Below are positions 1 to 7,833 of a DNA stretch of 64,000 nt, piece after piece. Source of the stretch: CAVQNQ01 sp963714205 (GTDB taxonomy: Bacteria; Acidobacteriota; Terriglobia; Bryobacterales; Bryobacteraceae); NCBI GenBank assembly GCA_963714205.1, contig CAVQNQ010000008.1, forward strand, positions 186,001-250,000. Reading direction: 5' to 3'. Numbering within the stretch: the first letter of the stretch is position 1; each line of letters opens with the position of its first letter. Below the pieces are notes generated by a model. The model had not been told where the DNA came from. It saw only the letters and a program-made list of their open reading frames with translations, and ran no database searches. Position numbers and translations under genes: made by a program.

Positions 1-816
1 TTTGGTGAAGATCAGGCTGAAGCGAGACAGGCCTTGATACCACTTCGGCGTGGCGGCAAGGGAGTAGAGCATTCCCAGCAGCAAGAGCGCCGCGCAGGAG
101 TAAGCCACCGCCCGCATCCACCAACCCTGCGCTCGCCGGCTCGACAGCGCCACCACAAGCGCGGCGAACACGCCGAAGAACGCATGTTGGGCCTTCGAAA
201 GCGTGGCCAAAAGGGCTGCCGCCGTAAACGCCGCCAGTAGAGCCACACTCGGCGCTTTCCTGGCGATCAGCGGAACGGCCAACGCGATGGCCGCCAGGCC
301 GCCCAGCAGGGCCGCCGTATCCGAGAGGAAGGAATTGAAATAAGCGGTGGTCCCGATATCGGCGAAGATCCACAAGGCGGCCAGCGATCCAATCAGGCGC
401 GGAACGAGATCGAGGGGCCGCAGCAGCCGCAGCACCGCATAGTAGAACAGCAGAAACACCAGCGCATGGAGCGCGCCCAGCCACCGGATATCGAAACGGA
501 GAGGATCGCCCAGGCGTTGTTCCACCGTGGAAGCCACCCACACCAGAGCCTTTTCCGACATCGGCAGGTGCGGATCGGAGCAGAACCGGCTCCCGCGCAG
601 ATACTCGGGTTGAAAGAACACCCAGTCCGCAGCCCCGGTATCCGCGGCGCCCAGGCAGAAGGGACCGGCCAGTTTTCCGAAATCGCCGTTGTCGGCCATG
701 CCGACGAAGCCGGGCAGGAACAGTTGCCAGGCCAGCACGGCGGCGCAGAGCGACATCCAGCAGGCCTCTTCCAGCCAGATCATTCGACGCCCTGCGCCCG
801 GGCTGCTGAACGCCAT
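1..816 (-). CDS. Polytopic membrane protein, GT-C-like, C-terminus outside window
   Basis: Reading the minus strand from an ATG at 816 gives an uninterrupted frame of 272 codons to the window edge, so the gene is partial at its 3' end. The protein has a hydrophobic helix near the N-terminus, then a motif MADNGDFGK about 40 residues in, then alternating hydrophobic helices and short loops. The NGDF motif after the first helix resembles large membrane glycosyltransferase-like proteins (WsfD type), but I cannot assign a substrate. An in-frame ATG at 828 is possible. I prefer 816 because TATGCT (824-829) sits 7 nt upstream, as for other probable leaderless genes here. It is divergent from uvrB. 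Confidence 0.6.
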   Translation of the reverse strand, partial: MAFSSPGAGRRMIWLEEACWMSLCAAVLAWQLFLPGFVGMADNGDFGKLAGPFCLGAADTGAADWVFFQPEYLRGSRFCSDPHLPMSEKALVWVASTVEQRLGDPLRFDIRWLGALHALVFLLFYYAVLRLLRPLDLVPRLIGSLAALWIFADIGTTAYFNSFLSDTAALLGGLAAIALAVPLIARKAPSVALLAAFTAAALLATLSKAQHAFFGVFAALVVALSSRRAQGWWMRAVAYSCAALLLLGMLYSLAATPKWYQGLSRFSLIFTK

Positions 817-861
817 TGCCGCTAGCATAACAACATAAGAGGCGGCCCTTGCGGCGCCTGC

Positions 862-867
862 TACCCT
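862..867 (+). promoter_or_regulatory. Candidate -10 of uvrB (leaderless)
   Basis: TACCCT, preceded by TG one base before (extended -10 form), ends 7 nt before the uvrB ATG at 875. No Shine-Dalgarno sequence is visible, so transcription would start at or next to the ATG. No LexA-type box was recognised. Confidence 0.4.
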
Positions 868-874
868 GGAATTT

Positions 875-2857
875 ATGGGGTTCCGTTTGGCGGTCAACTA
901 CCGCCCGCGAGGCGATCAGGAGACGGCCATCGCGGAGCTGATCCGCGGCCTGCGCGAAGGCGAGCAGCACCAGGTTCTGCTGGGCGTGACGGGTTCCGGC
1001 AAGACCTTCACCGTGGCCAAGGTGATCGAGGCCATCGGACGGCCGGCGCTGGTTCTGGCGCATAACAAGACCCTGGCCGCGCAGCTCTACCACGAGTTCA
1101 AATCGTTCTTTCCGGATAACGCGGTCGAGTACTTCGTCAGCTACTACGATTACTACCAGCCGGAAGCTTACATTCCCGCGAGCGATGTCTACATCGAAAA
1201 GGAAGCCACCATCAACGACGAGCTGGATAAGCTGCGGCTTTCCGCCACCAAATCGCTCTTCGAGCGCCGCGACTGCGTGATCGTGGCCAGCGTGAGCTGC
1301 ATCTACGGCCTGGGATCGCCGGAAGCTTACTACGGCATGCTGCTCATGCTGGAAAAGGGGCAGAAGATCTCGCGCAACCAGATTGTCTCCAAGCTGGTCG
1401 ATATCCTCTACGAACGCAACGACGTGGATTTCCGGCGCGGCACGTTCCGCGTGCGCGGCGACGTCATCGAAGTCTATCCCACTTACGACGACAACGCCTA
1501 CCGCATCGAGCTGTGGGGCGACGAAGTCGAGAGCCTGGCGCAGATCGATCCGCTGCTCGGGCAAATCAAGCAGACCTACACCCGCCTGCCCATCTATCCC
1601 AAGACTCACTACGTGATGAGCGAGGAGACTAAGTTCGCCGCCATGGATTCCATCCGCACGGAGCTGGAGTGGTGGCACAAGGAGCTGGAGAAACAAGGCA
1701 AGTTAGTCGAAGCGCAGCGGCTGTGGCAGCGCACCATGTTCGATCTCGAGATGATGAAGGAGATCGGCTACTGCCATGGCATCGAGAATTACTCGCGCCA
1801 TTTCTCCGGCCGCCTGCCGGGCGAAGCGCCTCCCACGCTGCTCGATTATCTGCCGCACGATGCCGCCATCTTCATCGACGAAAGCCACCAGACCGTCCCG
1901 CAATTGCACGGCATGTATCATGGCGACCGCTCGCGCAAGGAGGTGCTGGTGGCCCACGGTTTCCGCCTGCCCAGCGCGCTCGATAACCGCCCGCTCACCT
2001 TCGAGGAGTTCGAGCACCGCGTAAACCAGTTGGTCTATGTTTCGGCCACGCCGGGGCCTTACGAGCTGACCAAATCGGCCGGCGTGGTGGTGGAGCAGAT
2101 CATCCGGCCCACCGGCCTGGTGGACCCCAGCGTCGAGATCCGCCCGGTGAAAGGACAGGTGGACGACCTGCTCGGCCAGATCCGTGCCCGCGTGGAGGCG
2201 GGCCAGCGCGTTCTCGTGACCACCTTGACCAAGCGCATGTCCGAGGACTTAGCCGAGTATTACTCCGAGGTTGGCGTGCGCTGCCGCTACTTACATTCCG
2301 AAGTCAGTACGCTCGACCGCATTAAGATCCTGCGCGATCTGCGCCGGGGCGAGTTCGACGTGCTGATCGGCATCAACCTCCTGCGCGAAGGGTTGGACCT
2401 GCCGGAGGTTTCGCTGGTGGCCATTCTGGATGCGGATAAAGAAGGCTTCCTGCGCTCGTCGGGCTCGTTGATCCAAACGATCGGCCGCGCCGCGCGGCAC
2501 GTGGAGGGGCACGCTATCCTCTATGCCGACGTGATGACCGACAGCATGCGCCACGCGCTGGACGAAACCGCGCGCCGCCGCGCCACGCAAGTCGCTTACA
2601 ACGAGCTGCACAACATCGTGCCGCAATCGATCGTGAAGCCCATCGACATGAGCCTGGTGGCGGTCGCCGAAGCGGATTACGTGACCGTATCGCTCGAAGC
2701 GGACGAGGAAGTGGAAGACCTGACGCCCGAGCAGCGCGTCCGCTTCATCGATGAGCTGGAAGAGAAGATGCGCGAGGCGGCGCGCCGCTTCGAGTTCGAA
2801 AAAGCCGCCCAGTTGCGCGACCGCGTGAAAGCGCTGAAAATGACGGCCGCGGGGTGA
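875..2857 (+). CDS. uvrB: Excinuclease ABC subunit B
   Basis: UvrB is the DNA-damage-verifying helicase-like subunit of nucleotide excision repair: UvrA loads it and it recruits UvrC. The 660-residue product has the usual length. Walker A GVTGSGKT lies at residues 37-44, the tyrosine-rich beta-hairpin region (YYDYYQPEAYIP) near residue 92, and the DESH Walker B at about 335. Helicase motifs VYVSATPG and the QTIGRAARH box follow, and the C-terminal UVR motif (UvrC contact) occupies about 620-655. The frame starts at ATG 875. rsmI follows after 9 nt, so the two are probably co-transcribed. Confidence 0.97.
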   Translation: MGFRLAVNYRPRGDQETAIAELIRGLREGEQHQVLLGVTGSGKTFTVAKVIEAIGRPALVLAHNKTLAAQLYHEFKSFFPDNAVEYFVSYYDYYQPEAYIPASDVYIEKEATINDELDKLRLSATKSLFERRDCVIVASVSCIYGLGSPEAYYGMLLMLEKGQKISRNQIVSKLVDILYERNDVDFRRGTFRVRGDVIEVYPTYDDNAYRIELWGDEVESLAQIDPLLGQIKQTYTRLPIYPKTHYVMSEETKFAAMDSIRTELEWWHKELEKQGKLVEAQRLWQRTMFDLEMMKEIGYCHGIENYSRHFSGRLPGEAPPTLLDYLPHDAAIFIDESHQTVPQLHGMYHGDRSRKEVLVAHGFRLPSALDNRPLTFEEFEHRVNQLVYVSATPGPYELTKSAGVVVEQIIRPTGLVDPSVEIRPVKGQVDDLLGQIRARVEAGQRVLVTTLTKRMSEDLAEYYSEVGVRCRYLHSEVSTLDRIKILRDLRRGEFDVLIGINLLREGLDLPEVSLVAILDADKEGFLRSSGSLIQTIGRAARHVEGHAILYADVMTDSMRHALDETARRRATQVAYNELHNIVPQSIVKPIDMSLVAVAEADYVTVSLEADEEVEDLTPEQRVRFIDELEEKMREAARRFEFEKAAQLRDRVKALKMTAAG

Positions 2858-2866
2858 GACGCCGAT

Positions 2867-3688
2867 ATGTCCGGACTGCTCTACATCGTGGCTACGCCCA
2901 TCGGGAACCTGGAAGACATTACCTATCGCGCGGTGCGAATTCTGCGCGAGGTGGACCTGATCGCCTGCGAAGACACCCGGCAAACCCGCAAGCTGCTGGA
3001 TCGCTACGAGATTCACACGCCGACCATCAGCTACCACGAGCACAACGAGGCCGAGCGCGCCGCCGAGTTGGCCGAACGCCTGGGCGCCGGGGCGAAGATC
3101 GCGCTGGTGTCGGATGCCGGGATGCCGCTGATTTCCGATCCCGGCTACCGGCTGGTGCGCGCCGCGCTCGAAGCCGGCGTGCCCGTCGAGCCCGTCCCCG
3201 GACCCTCGGCGGCGCTGGCCGCGCTGGCGGCTTCGGGACTGCCCACGGATGCGTTTCGTTTCGGCGGCTTCCTGCCCCACAAGCCGGGGCAGAGAGCCAA
3301 AGCGCTCGAAGCCCTGGCACATGAGCCCGCCACCCTGATCTTCTACGAGGCTCCGCACCGGGTGATCGAGGCCCTGGAGGCCATCGAGACGGTGCTGGGG
3401 CCGCGGCCAGTGGTGGTCGCCCGCGAACTGACCAAAATCCATGAGGAGTTCCTGCGCGGCACGGCGGCCGAGATTCGCGCTCAGCTCGAAGCGCGGGAAG
3501 CGGTGAAAGGCGAAATTACGCTCCTGATCGGCAAAGCCGCCGCTCCGCCGCCGGACGATAGCCCACTCGATGAAGCGGTGCGGGCCCTGATGGGAAACGG
3601 GACGCCGCGCATGGACGCCATTAAGCAGGTGGCGCGCAGCCGGGGCCTCTCCAAGCGGCAGGTCTACGAAAGCTTGCTCGAGAAGTGA
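2867..3688 (+). CDS. rsmI: 16S rRNA (cytidine1402-2'-O)-methyltransferase RsmI
   Basis: This is a tetrapyrrole-methylase-fold SAM enzyme that 2'-O-methylates C1402 in the 16S rRNA decoding centre. The 273-residue product opens with LYIVATPIGNLEDITYRA, the family hallmark. It continues with ACEDTRQTRKLLDRY, SDAGMPLISDPGYRLV (SAM-binding loop) and VPGPSAALAALAASG, and ends with the small C-terminal domain (KQVARSRGLSKRQVYE). It lies 9 nt behind uvrB. Its last 25 nt overlap the tail of the convergent pxpC-pxpA gene. Confidence 0.96.
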   Translation: MSGLLYIVATPIGNLEDITYRAVRILREVDLIACEDTRQTRKLLDRYEIHTPTISYHEHNEAERAAELAERLGAGAKIALVSDAGMPLISDPGYRLVRAALEAGVPVEPVPGPSAALAALAASGLPTDAFRFGGFLPHKPGQRAKALEALAHEPATLIFYEAPHRVIEALEAIETVLGPRPVVVARELTKIHEEFLRGTAAEIRAQLEAREAVKGEITLLIGKAAAPPPDDSPLDEAVRALMGNGTPRMDAIKQVARSRGLSKRQVYESLLEK

Positions 3689-5283
3689 GCGCCGTCCAGG
3701 GCCTCGCGGCAGGCCTTCAGAATCTCGACCGCGCCCGGCGTATCGCCGTGCACGCAGATGGTCGCGGCGATCCCCTCGCGCGCGAAATGCAAAGCCTGGA
3801 TGGCGGCTTGGCGCGGGTCTGTGATTAGGGCATCCGCGAAACGGCGCGGCCGCAGCGAGCCATCGGGTTCGTAGCGGCGGTCGGCGAAGGCCTCGGCGGC
3901 CACCGGAAGCCCCATGCCGCGCCACACTTCAAGACTCTTGGAACCGGCCAATCCGAAAAGTGTGACGCGCGGATTCCAGCGGGCCACGGCCATCCCAATG
4001 GCGCGAGCCACCGGTTCGTTCTTCGCGGCCACGTTATATAACGCGCCGTGCGCCTTCACGTGCCGGATCGCGCCGCCCAGGCGCTCGACCACGGCATTCA
4101 GGCGGTCGATCTGCTCCACAACCGTGCTCTCGATCTCGCCGGCCGTCATGGGCAGTTCAACCCGTCCAAAATGGTCGCGATCCGGGTAGCTGGGATGCGC
4201 TCCGATCCCGACGCCGCGCCCCATGGCGAGCCGCGCAGTGCGCTCCATGGTGGTCTCGTCTCCGGCGTGGCCTCCGCAGGCGATGTTGGCGGACGTGATG
4301 TATTCCATGAGCGCCGCTTCGTGGCCGGCGTCTTCGATCTCGCCCATGTCGCAGTTCAGATCCACAGTCATGTGAGTCTTGGCGGGTTGCACCAGATCAT
4401 ACAGCCATCGCTCCTGTTCGCGCAGCAGATCGAGGGCCTGCTCGATTTCGACCCGCTCGAAGCGCACCTCGTCGCGCGGGCGAAGCTGCCCCAAACGCCA
4501 GAAATCGGCCGAGATCACGTTGGCGGGCTTGGGATACCCGCCCGTGGTCTGGTGTTCGACGAAAAGAATAATGGGCTGGCCATCCGGCGGAACCTGAATA
4601 GCGCCCAGCGGCACGCCCTCGGTGATCATGCGTCCCGCGGGGCTGGGGATGGCCGGGCCGCGCAGCCGCAGGCCCATGCGATCGGATTCTTCGCTCAGAC
4701 CATAGGCGGCCGCATAGATTTCGCCGGCGAACCATTCCTCCTGCGGTCCCGCGGTGACGCGCAGAACGCTGTGGCGCGTGGATTGGGGTGCTTTCTCGCG
4801 CGGCGCCGGCTGAGGCATGCGTGGGCGGCGAATCGCGTCGGCGCCGATGGGCAGCACGTCGCCGGCTCGCAGCGCGCGGCCTCCCAGGCCGGTCAGCAAG
4901 TGCACGGAGGCGCTGCCCATGGTCTTGGGGACCCCGATTCCGCCCCGCACGCACAGGTAGCCGCGCGCGCCCGAGCGGGTGGCCCCGCAGCGGACCGTCT
5001 GCCCGGCTCGGATCTCGAGGGGGGTCCAGAGTGGCAGCCCGGCATCCAGATCGGATCCCGTCAATGCCGCCACCGTGGCCGCTTCAAATTCAAAGGCGCC
5101 GCCTACCAGCGTCATTTCGATTCCGGCGGCATTTTCAGCATTGCCCACCAGCAGGTTGCCCGCGCGCAGGGCCAAGGCGTCCGCCGCGCCGCTGGCCGAA
5201 ACGCCGAACTGGGCGTAGCCGAATCGCCCCAGATCCTGCACGGTGCTCTGGAACCCGGGCGCGAGGACTCGAATGGCGCTCAC
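3664..5283 (-). CDS. pxpC-pxpA: 5-oxoprolinase subunits C and A fused in one polypeptide
   Basis: One open frame encodes both subunits. The first 304 residues are the biotin-dependent-carboxyltransferase-like KipA/PxpC fold (VLAPGFQSTVQDLGRFGYAQ, LTGSDLDA, VRGGIGVP, GRMITEGVPLGAIQVP, EHQTTGGYPKPANVI). From the Met codon at 4371 the frame continues as a complete PxpA/LamB-YcsF TIM-barrel protein (MTVDLNCDMGE, ITSANIACGGHAGDE, IGAHPSYPD, HVKAHGALYN, VHGDTPGAVEIL). No stop separates them. The GTG start at 5283 overlaps the pxpB stop (GTGA), which implies translational coupling. PxpABC hydrolyses 5-oxoproline to glutamate with ATP. The PxpA half reads AcGGHAGD where most members have a Phe as the second-last residue before His. 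Confidence 0.9.
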   Translation of the reverse strand: MSAIRVLAPGFQSTVQDLGRFGYAQFGVSASGAADALALRAGNLLVGNAENAAGIEMTLVGGAFEFEAATVAALTGSDLDAGLPLWTPLEIRAGQTVRCGATRSGARGYLCVRGGIGVPKTMGSASVHLLTGLGGRALRAGDVLPIGADAIRRPRMPQPAPREKAPQSTRHSVLRVTAGPQEEWFAGEIYAAAYGLSEESDRMGLRLRGPAIPSPAGRMITEGVPLGAIQVPPDGQPIILFVEHQTTGGYPKPANVISADFWRLGQLRPRDEVRFERVEIEQALDLLREQERWLYDLVQPAKTHMTVDLNCDMGEIEDAGHEAALMEYITSANIACGGHAGDETTMERTARLAMGRGVGIGAHPSYPDRDHFGRVELPMTAGEIESTVVEQIDRLNAVVERLGGAIRHVKAHGALYNVAAKNEPVARAIGMAVARWNPRVTLFGLAGSKSLEVWRGMGLPVAAEAFADRRYEPDGSLRPRRFADALITDPRQAAIQALHFAREGIAATICVHGDTPGAVEILKACREALDGAHFSSKLS

Positions 5284-5927
5284 GCCCCATCCTCCGCCAC
5301 CGGCACGAAACGCACCCGGTCGCCCATGCGCAGGAGCGGCGGCGGATCGGCCTGGGAATCGAAAAGGCGGGCATCTGTCCTGCCGACGATCCGCCACCCG
5401 CCGGGTGAGGCGATGGGATAGATACCCGCCTGGTTGCCGGCGATCCCTACGCTGCCCGCGGGAACCTGGCGGCGCGGCGCGCTCAGGCGCGGAGTCGCGA
5501 TTTCAGCGGGAAGTCCACCCAGGTAAACGAAGAAAGTCGCGAATCCCAGGAAGTAGACCTCGTACTCAACCGAGGTATGCAACTCCACCACGCGGCCGGC
5601 GGTGATCCCCGCGTGGTGGGCTACGTCTTCCAGGTCGGGCCCAAACTCTCCGCCGTAGCGGACCGGGATCTCCACGAGGCGCGCGGAGGCATCCTCCCCG
5701 GAATCTGGATCCAGCTTGCCCCGGATCAAATCTTCGACTTCCTCGGCCCGGGTCAGCCGCGGATCGAACTCCACCAGCACAGAGGCGAAAGCGGGATGAA
5801 GGTTGCGGACCGCGCGCGCCCCTTCGAGACGGCGGGCCAGGCGCAGCACCTGGCGGTGCACTTCGGGCGAGATGCGGTCTCCGAAGTAGACAAGCAGCGA
5901 GCTATCGCTCGACGGCCGGATGATCAC
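5280..5927 (-). CDS. pxpB: 5-oxoprolinase subunit B (KipI family)
   Basis: KipI/PxpB-family protein, 215 residues. Recognisable parts are the N-terminal SSLLVYFGDRISPEV, NLHPAFASVLVEFDP, IPVRYGGEFGPDLEDVAHHA, and the C-terminal ATPRLSAPRRQVPAGSVGIA and GWRIVGRTDARLFD blocks. It forms the B subunit of the 5-oxoprolinase with the fused C-A protein downstream, joined by a 4-nt GTGA overlap. The start is a GTG at 5927. TACCAT (5937-5942, minus strand) lies 9 nt upstream, and no ribosome binding site is seen. Confidence 0.93.
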   Translation of the reverse strand: MIIRPSSDSSLLVYFGDRISPEVHRQVLRLARRLEGARAVRNLHPAFASVLVEFDPRLTRAEEVEDLIRGKLDPDSGEDASARLVEIPVRYGGEFGPDLEDVAHHAGITAGRVVELHTSVEYEVYFLGFATFFVYLGGLPAEIATPRLSAPRRQVPAGSVGIAGNQAGIYPIASPGGWRIVGRTDARLFDSQADPPPLLRMGDRVRFVPVAEDGA

Positions 5928-5967
5928 TTACAGGCGATGGTACCACCGGCTCCGGGCCGCCTCCGTC

Positions 5968-6366
5968 TCACGCGTTGACGCGTGCCGCGGGCGCCAGCAG
6001 GGCTGCCATCCGCGCGCGCAACTCCTCCATTGTGAAAGGTTTAGGAAGCAGGGCGTGACCCTTCTCCACGACGTACTTTTGCACGACGTGAGTGTTGTCA
6101 TACCCGGAAATGTACAGGACCTTTAAGTCCGGCTGTATGGCCGTCAGCTTGTCGGCCAGCATGGGGCCGCTCATTCCGGGCGCCACCACGTCGGTGATGA
6201 GCATCTCCATGGGAGCCTTGTGGTTCCGGTATAGGGTCATGGCATGCTCCCCGCTGTCGGCCGTCAGAACAGCGTAGCCGAACTGGGTTACCATCGCGCT
6301 CACCAGCTTCCGAATCTCCGGCTCATCGTCAACCACGAGGATCGTTTTTTTCTCTTCGACAGACAT
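5968..6366 (-). CDS. Stand-alone response-regulator receiver protein
   Basis: A single CheY-like receiver domain of 132 residues with no output domain. The acidic pair is D13-D14, the phosphoacceptor D59 (ITDVVAPGMSG), and the conserved Lys is K109 (LLPKPFTMEEL). Ser87 takes the usual Thr/Ser position. The D-V-V-A-P-G-M-S-G signature is typical of receivers attached to, or partnered with, hybrid histidine kinases. No kinase is adjacent, so the partner is unknown. It sits between pxpB and an MFS gene on the same strand, with its own probable promoter. Confidence 0.85.
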   Translation of the reverse strand: MSVEEKKTILVVDDEPEIRKLVSAMVTQFGYAVLTADSGEHAMTLYRNHKAPMEMLITDVVAPGMSGPMLADKLTAIQPDLKVLYISGYDNTHVVQKYVVEKGHALLPKPFTMEELRARMAALLAPAARVNA

Positions 6367-6375
6367 GGCACCCTG

Positions 6376-6381
6376 ATTCTA
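6376..6381 (-). promoter_or_regulatory. Candidate -10 of the receiver gene (leaderless)
   Basis: TAGAAT on the minus strand ends 9 nt before the ATG at 6366. No Shine-Dalgarno sequence lies in the gap. Confidence 0.4.
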
Positions 6382-6446
6382 ACCACGCCAACCGGCCACG
6401 GCAACGCAGCCAGAACCCTCACTGTATCGTTACACACGGGTGAAGA

Positions 6447-7718
6447 TCAGGTGAGCTTCGCCGGAGCCAGCCTCGGCGAGAGCGCTTGCAGGACGACCAG
6501 CGCCACCAGATAAGCCGACCCGGAGATCAGGAACAGCACCATGTAGCTATGGGTCAACTGCACCAGGTAGCCGGTGGCCAATTGCATGAGCACGCCGCCG
6601 ATGGCCCCCAGCGTGCCGCCGATCCCCACCACGGAACCCACCGCCGCGCGCGGAAACACGTCGGAGGTGAAGGTGAACAGGACCGCGGACCAGCCCTGGT
6701 GCGCCGCCGCCGCCAGGCTGACCGCCCCTACCACCGTCCACAGATTCTTCGAATAAGGCGCGAAGATTACCGGAACCACGGCCAGAGCGCAGGCGAGCAT
6801 AACCGTTTTGCGCGCCGCGTTGAGGCTCCAGCCGCGATCGATCAGCCAGCCGGAGAGCCAGCCGGTCCCGATGCTCCCGATGCTGGATACCGCGTACACC
6901 ACCACGGTCGGCAGCATGATCTGGGTAAGCGCGAGACCGAAGGTCTCCTGCAGATACTTGGGGAGCCAGAAGAGGTAGAACCACCATACCGGGTCGGTCA
7001 GGAACTTGCCGGCGCCGAAAGCCCAGGTCTCGCGCTTGGGGAACAGGCTGGACCAGGGAACCGACGCGACCTTGTCCGGCGGGTCGCTTTCGATGTAGGC
7101 CAGCTCCGCAGCCGATATCCGGGTATGCTCCCGGGGCGTCTTATACATGGACAGCCAGAAGATCACCCACACGAAGCCCAGGGCGCCGGTGGCCAGGAAC
7201 GCCGCCTGCCAGCCGAACGCGATGGCCAGCCAGGGAACCGTGGCGGGCGCCAGCACGGCTCCCACGGCCGCTCCCGAATTGAAAAGGGCCGTGGAAAAGG
7301 CCCGCTCCTTCCTGGGAAACCACTCGGCGACGACCTTGATGCAGGCGGGAAAATTAGCGGATTCTCCAATGCCCAGCAGGGCGCGCGCGACCCCGAACAG
7401 GAACGCGCTGGCGGCCGCCGCGTGGGCGATGGCAGCCCCGCTCCACACCACCATGGCCAGCGCGAAGCCCCGTCGCGTGCCCAGCCGGTCGATGACCCGG
7501 CCCGCGAACAGCAGGCCAATCCCGTAGGCGGCCTGGAACGAGGCGGTGATATAGCCGTACTGGATGCTGTTCCAGCCGATGCGGGTCTCGAGGGTCTTGG
7601 CCAGGATGCTGAGCACCTGCCGGTCCACGTAGCTGACCGTAGTGGCGAAGAATAACAGCGCGCAGACGGTCCAGCGAATGGAGGACTTGCCGGGCCGGGC
7701 GGCGGCTGTCGAGGTCAT
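6447..7718 (-). CDS. MFS transporter, anion:cation symporter (ExuT/GudP-like) type
   Basis: A 423-residue, 12-helix major facilitator carrier. After the first helix it has the ACS-family signature VSYVDRQVLSILAK, then GRVIDRLGTRRGFALAM (motif A), LLGIGESANFPACIKVVAEW and the WFPRKERAFSTALFNSGAAVGAV block. This group moves hexuronates, glucarate and related organic acids with protons, so an organic acid is likely but not provable here. Its only close neighbours are the receiver gene (same strand) and divergent paaK. TATAAT (7729-7734, minus) ends 10 nt before the ATG. Confidence 0.85.
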   Translation of the reverse strand: MTSTAAARPGKSSIRWTVCALLFFATTVSYVDRQVLSILAKTLETRIGWNSIQYGYITASFQAAYGIGLLFAGRVIDRLGTRRGFALAMVVWSGAAIAHAAAASAFLFGVARALLGIGESANFPACIKVVAEWFPRKERAFSTALFNSGAAVGAVLAPATVPWLAIAFGWQAAFLATGALGFVWVIFWLSMYKTPREHTRISAAELAYIESDPPDKVASVPWSSLFPKRETWAFGAGKFLTDPVWWFYLFWLPKYLQETFGLALTQIMLPTVVVYAVSSIGSIGTGWLSGWLIDRGWSLNAARKTVMLACALAVVPVIFAPYSKNLWTVVGAVSLAAAAHQGWSAVLFTFTSDVFPRAAVGSVVGIGGTLGAIGGVLMQLATGYLVQLTHSYMVLFLISGSAYLVALVVLQALSPRLAPAKLT

Positions 7719-7728
7719 GGGACATCCG

Positions 7729-7734
7729 ATTATA
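7729..7734 (-). promoter_or_regulatory. Candidate -10 of the MFS gene
   Basis: Consensus TATAAT on the minus strand, 10 nt from the ATG at 7718. No convincing -35 hexamer was found 16-18 nt upstream. Confidence 0.4.
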
Positions 7735-7833
7735 ACCGTTTGGCGCGCGGAGGGTCCGGCGGCGCGTTACAATACATCCTTCCCCGGCCGCCCGGCCGTT
7801 TCCGAATTTCGAAGACCGCCCGTGGGACATAGC

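Noticed and set aside
466..825. Plus-strand open frame of 119 codons before uvrB
   Set aside because: It lies antisense to a continuous minus-strand membrane protein with clear hydrophobic helices; its own sequence has no protein-like features.
2291..3925. Minus-strand open frame of 544 codons
   Set aside because: Antisense to the end of uvrB and all of rsmI; Arg/Gly/His-rich composition typical of a GC-rich shadow frame.
4048..5421. Plus-strand open frame of 457 codons
   Set aside because: Antisense to the pxpC-pxpA fusion, which has full family motifs.
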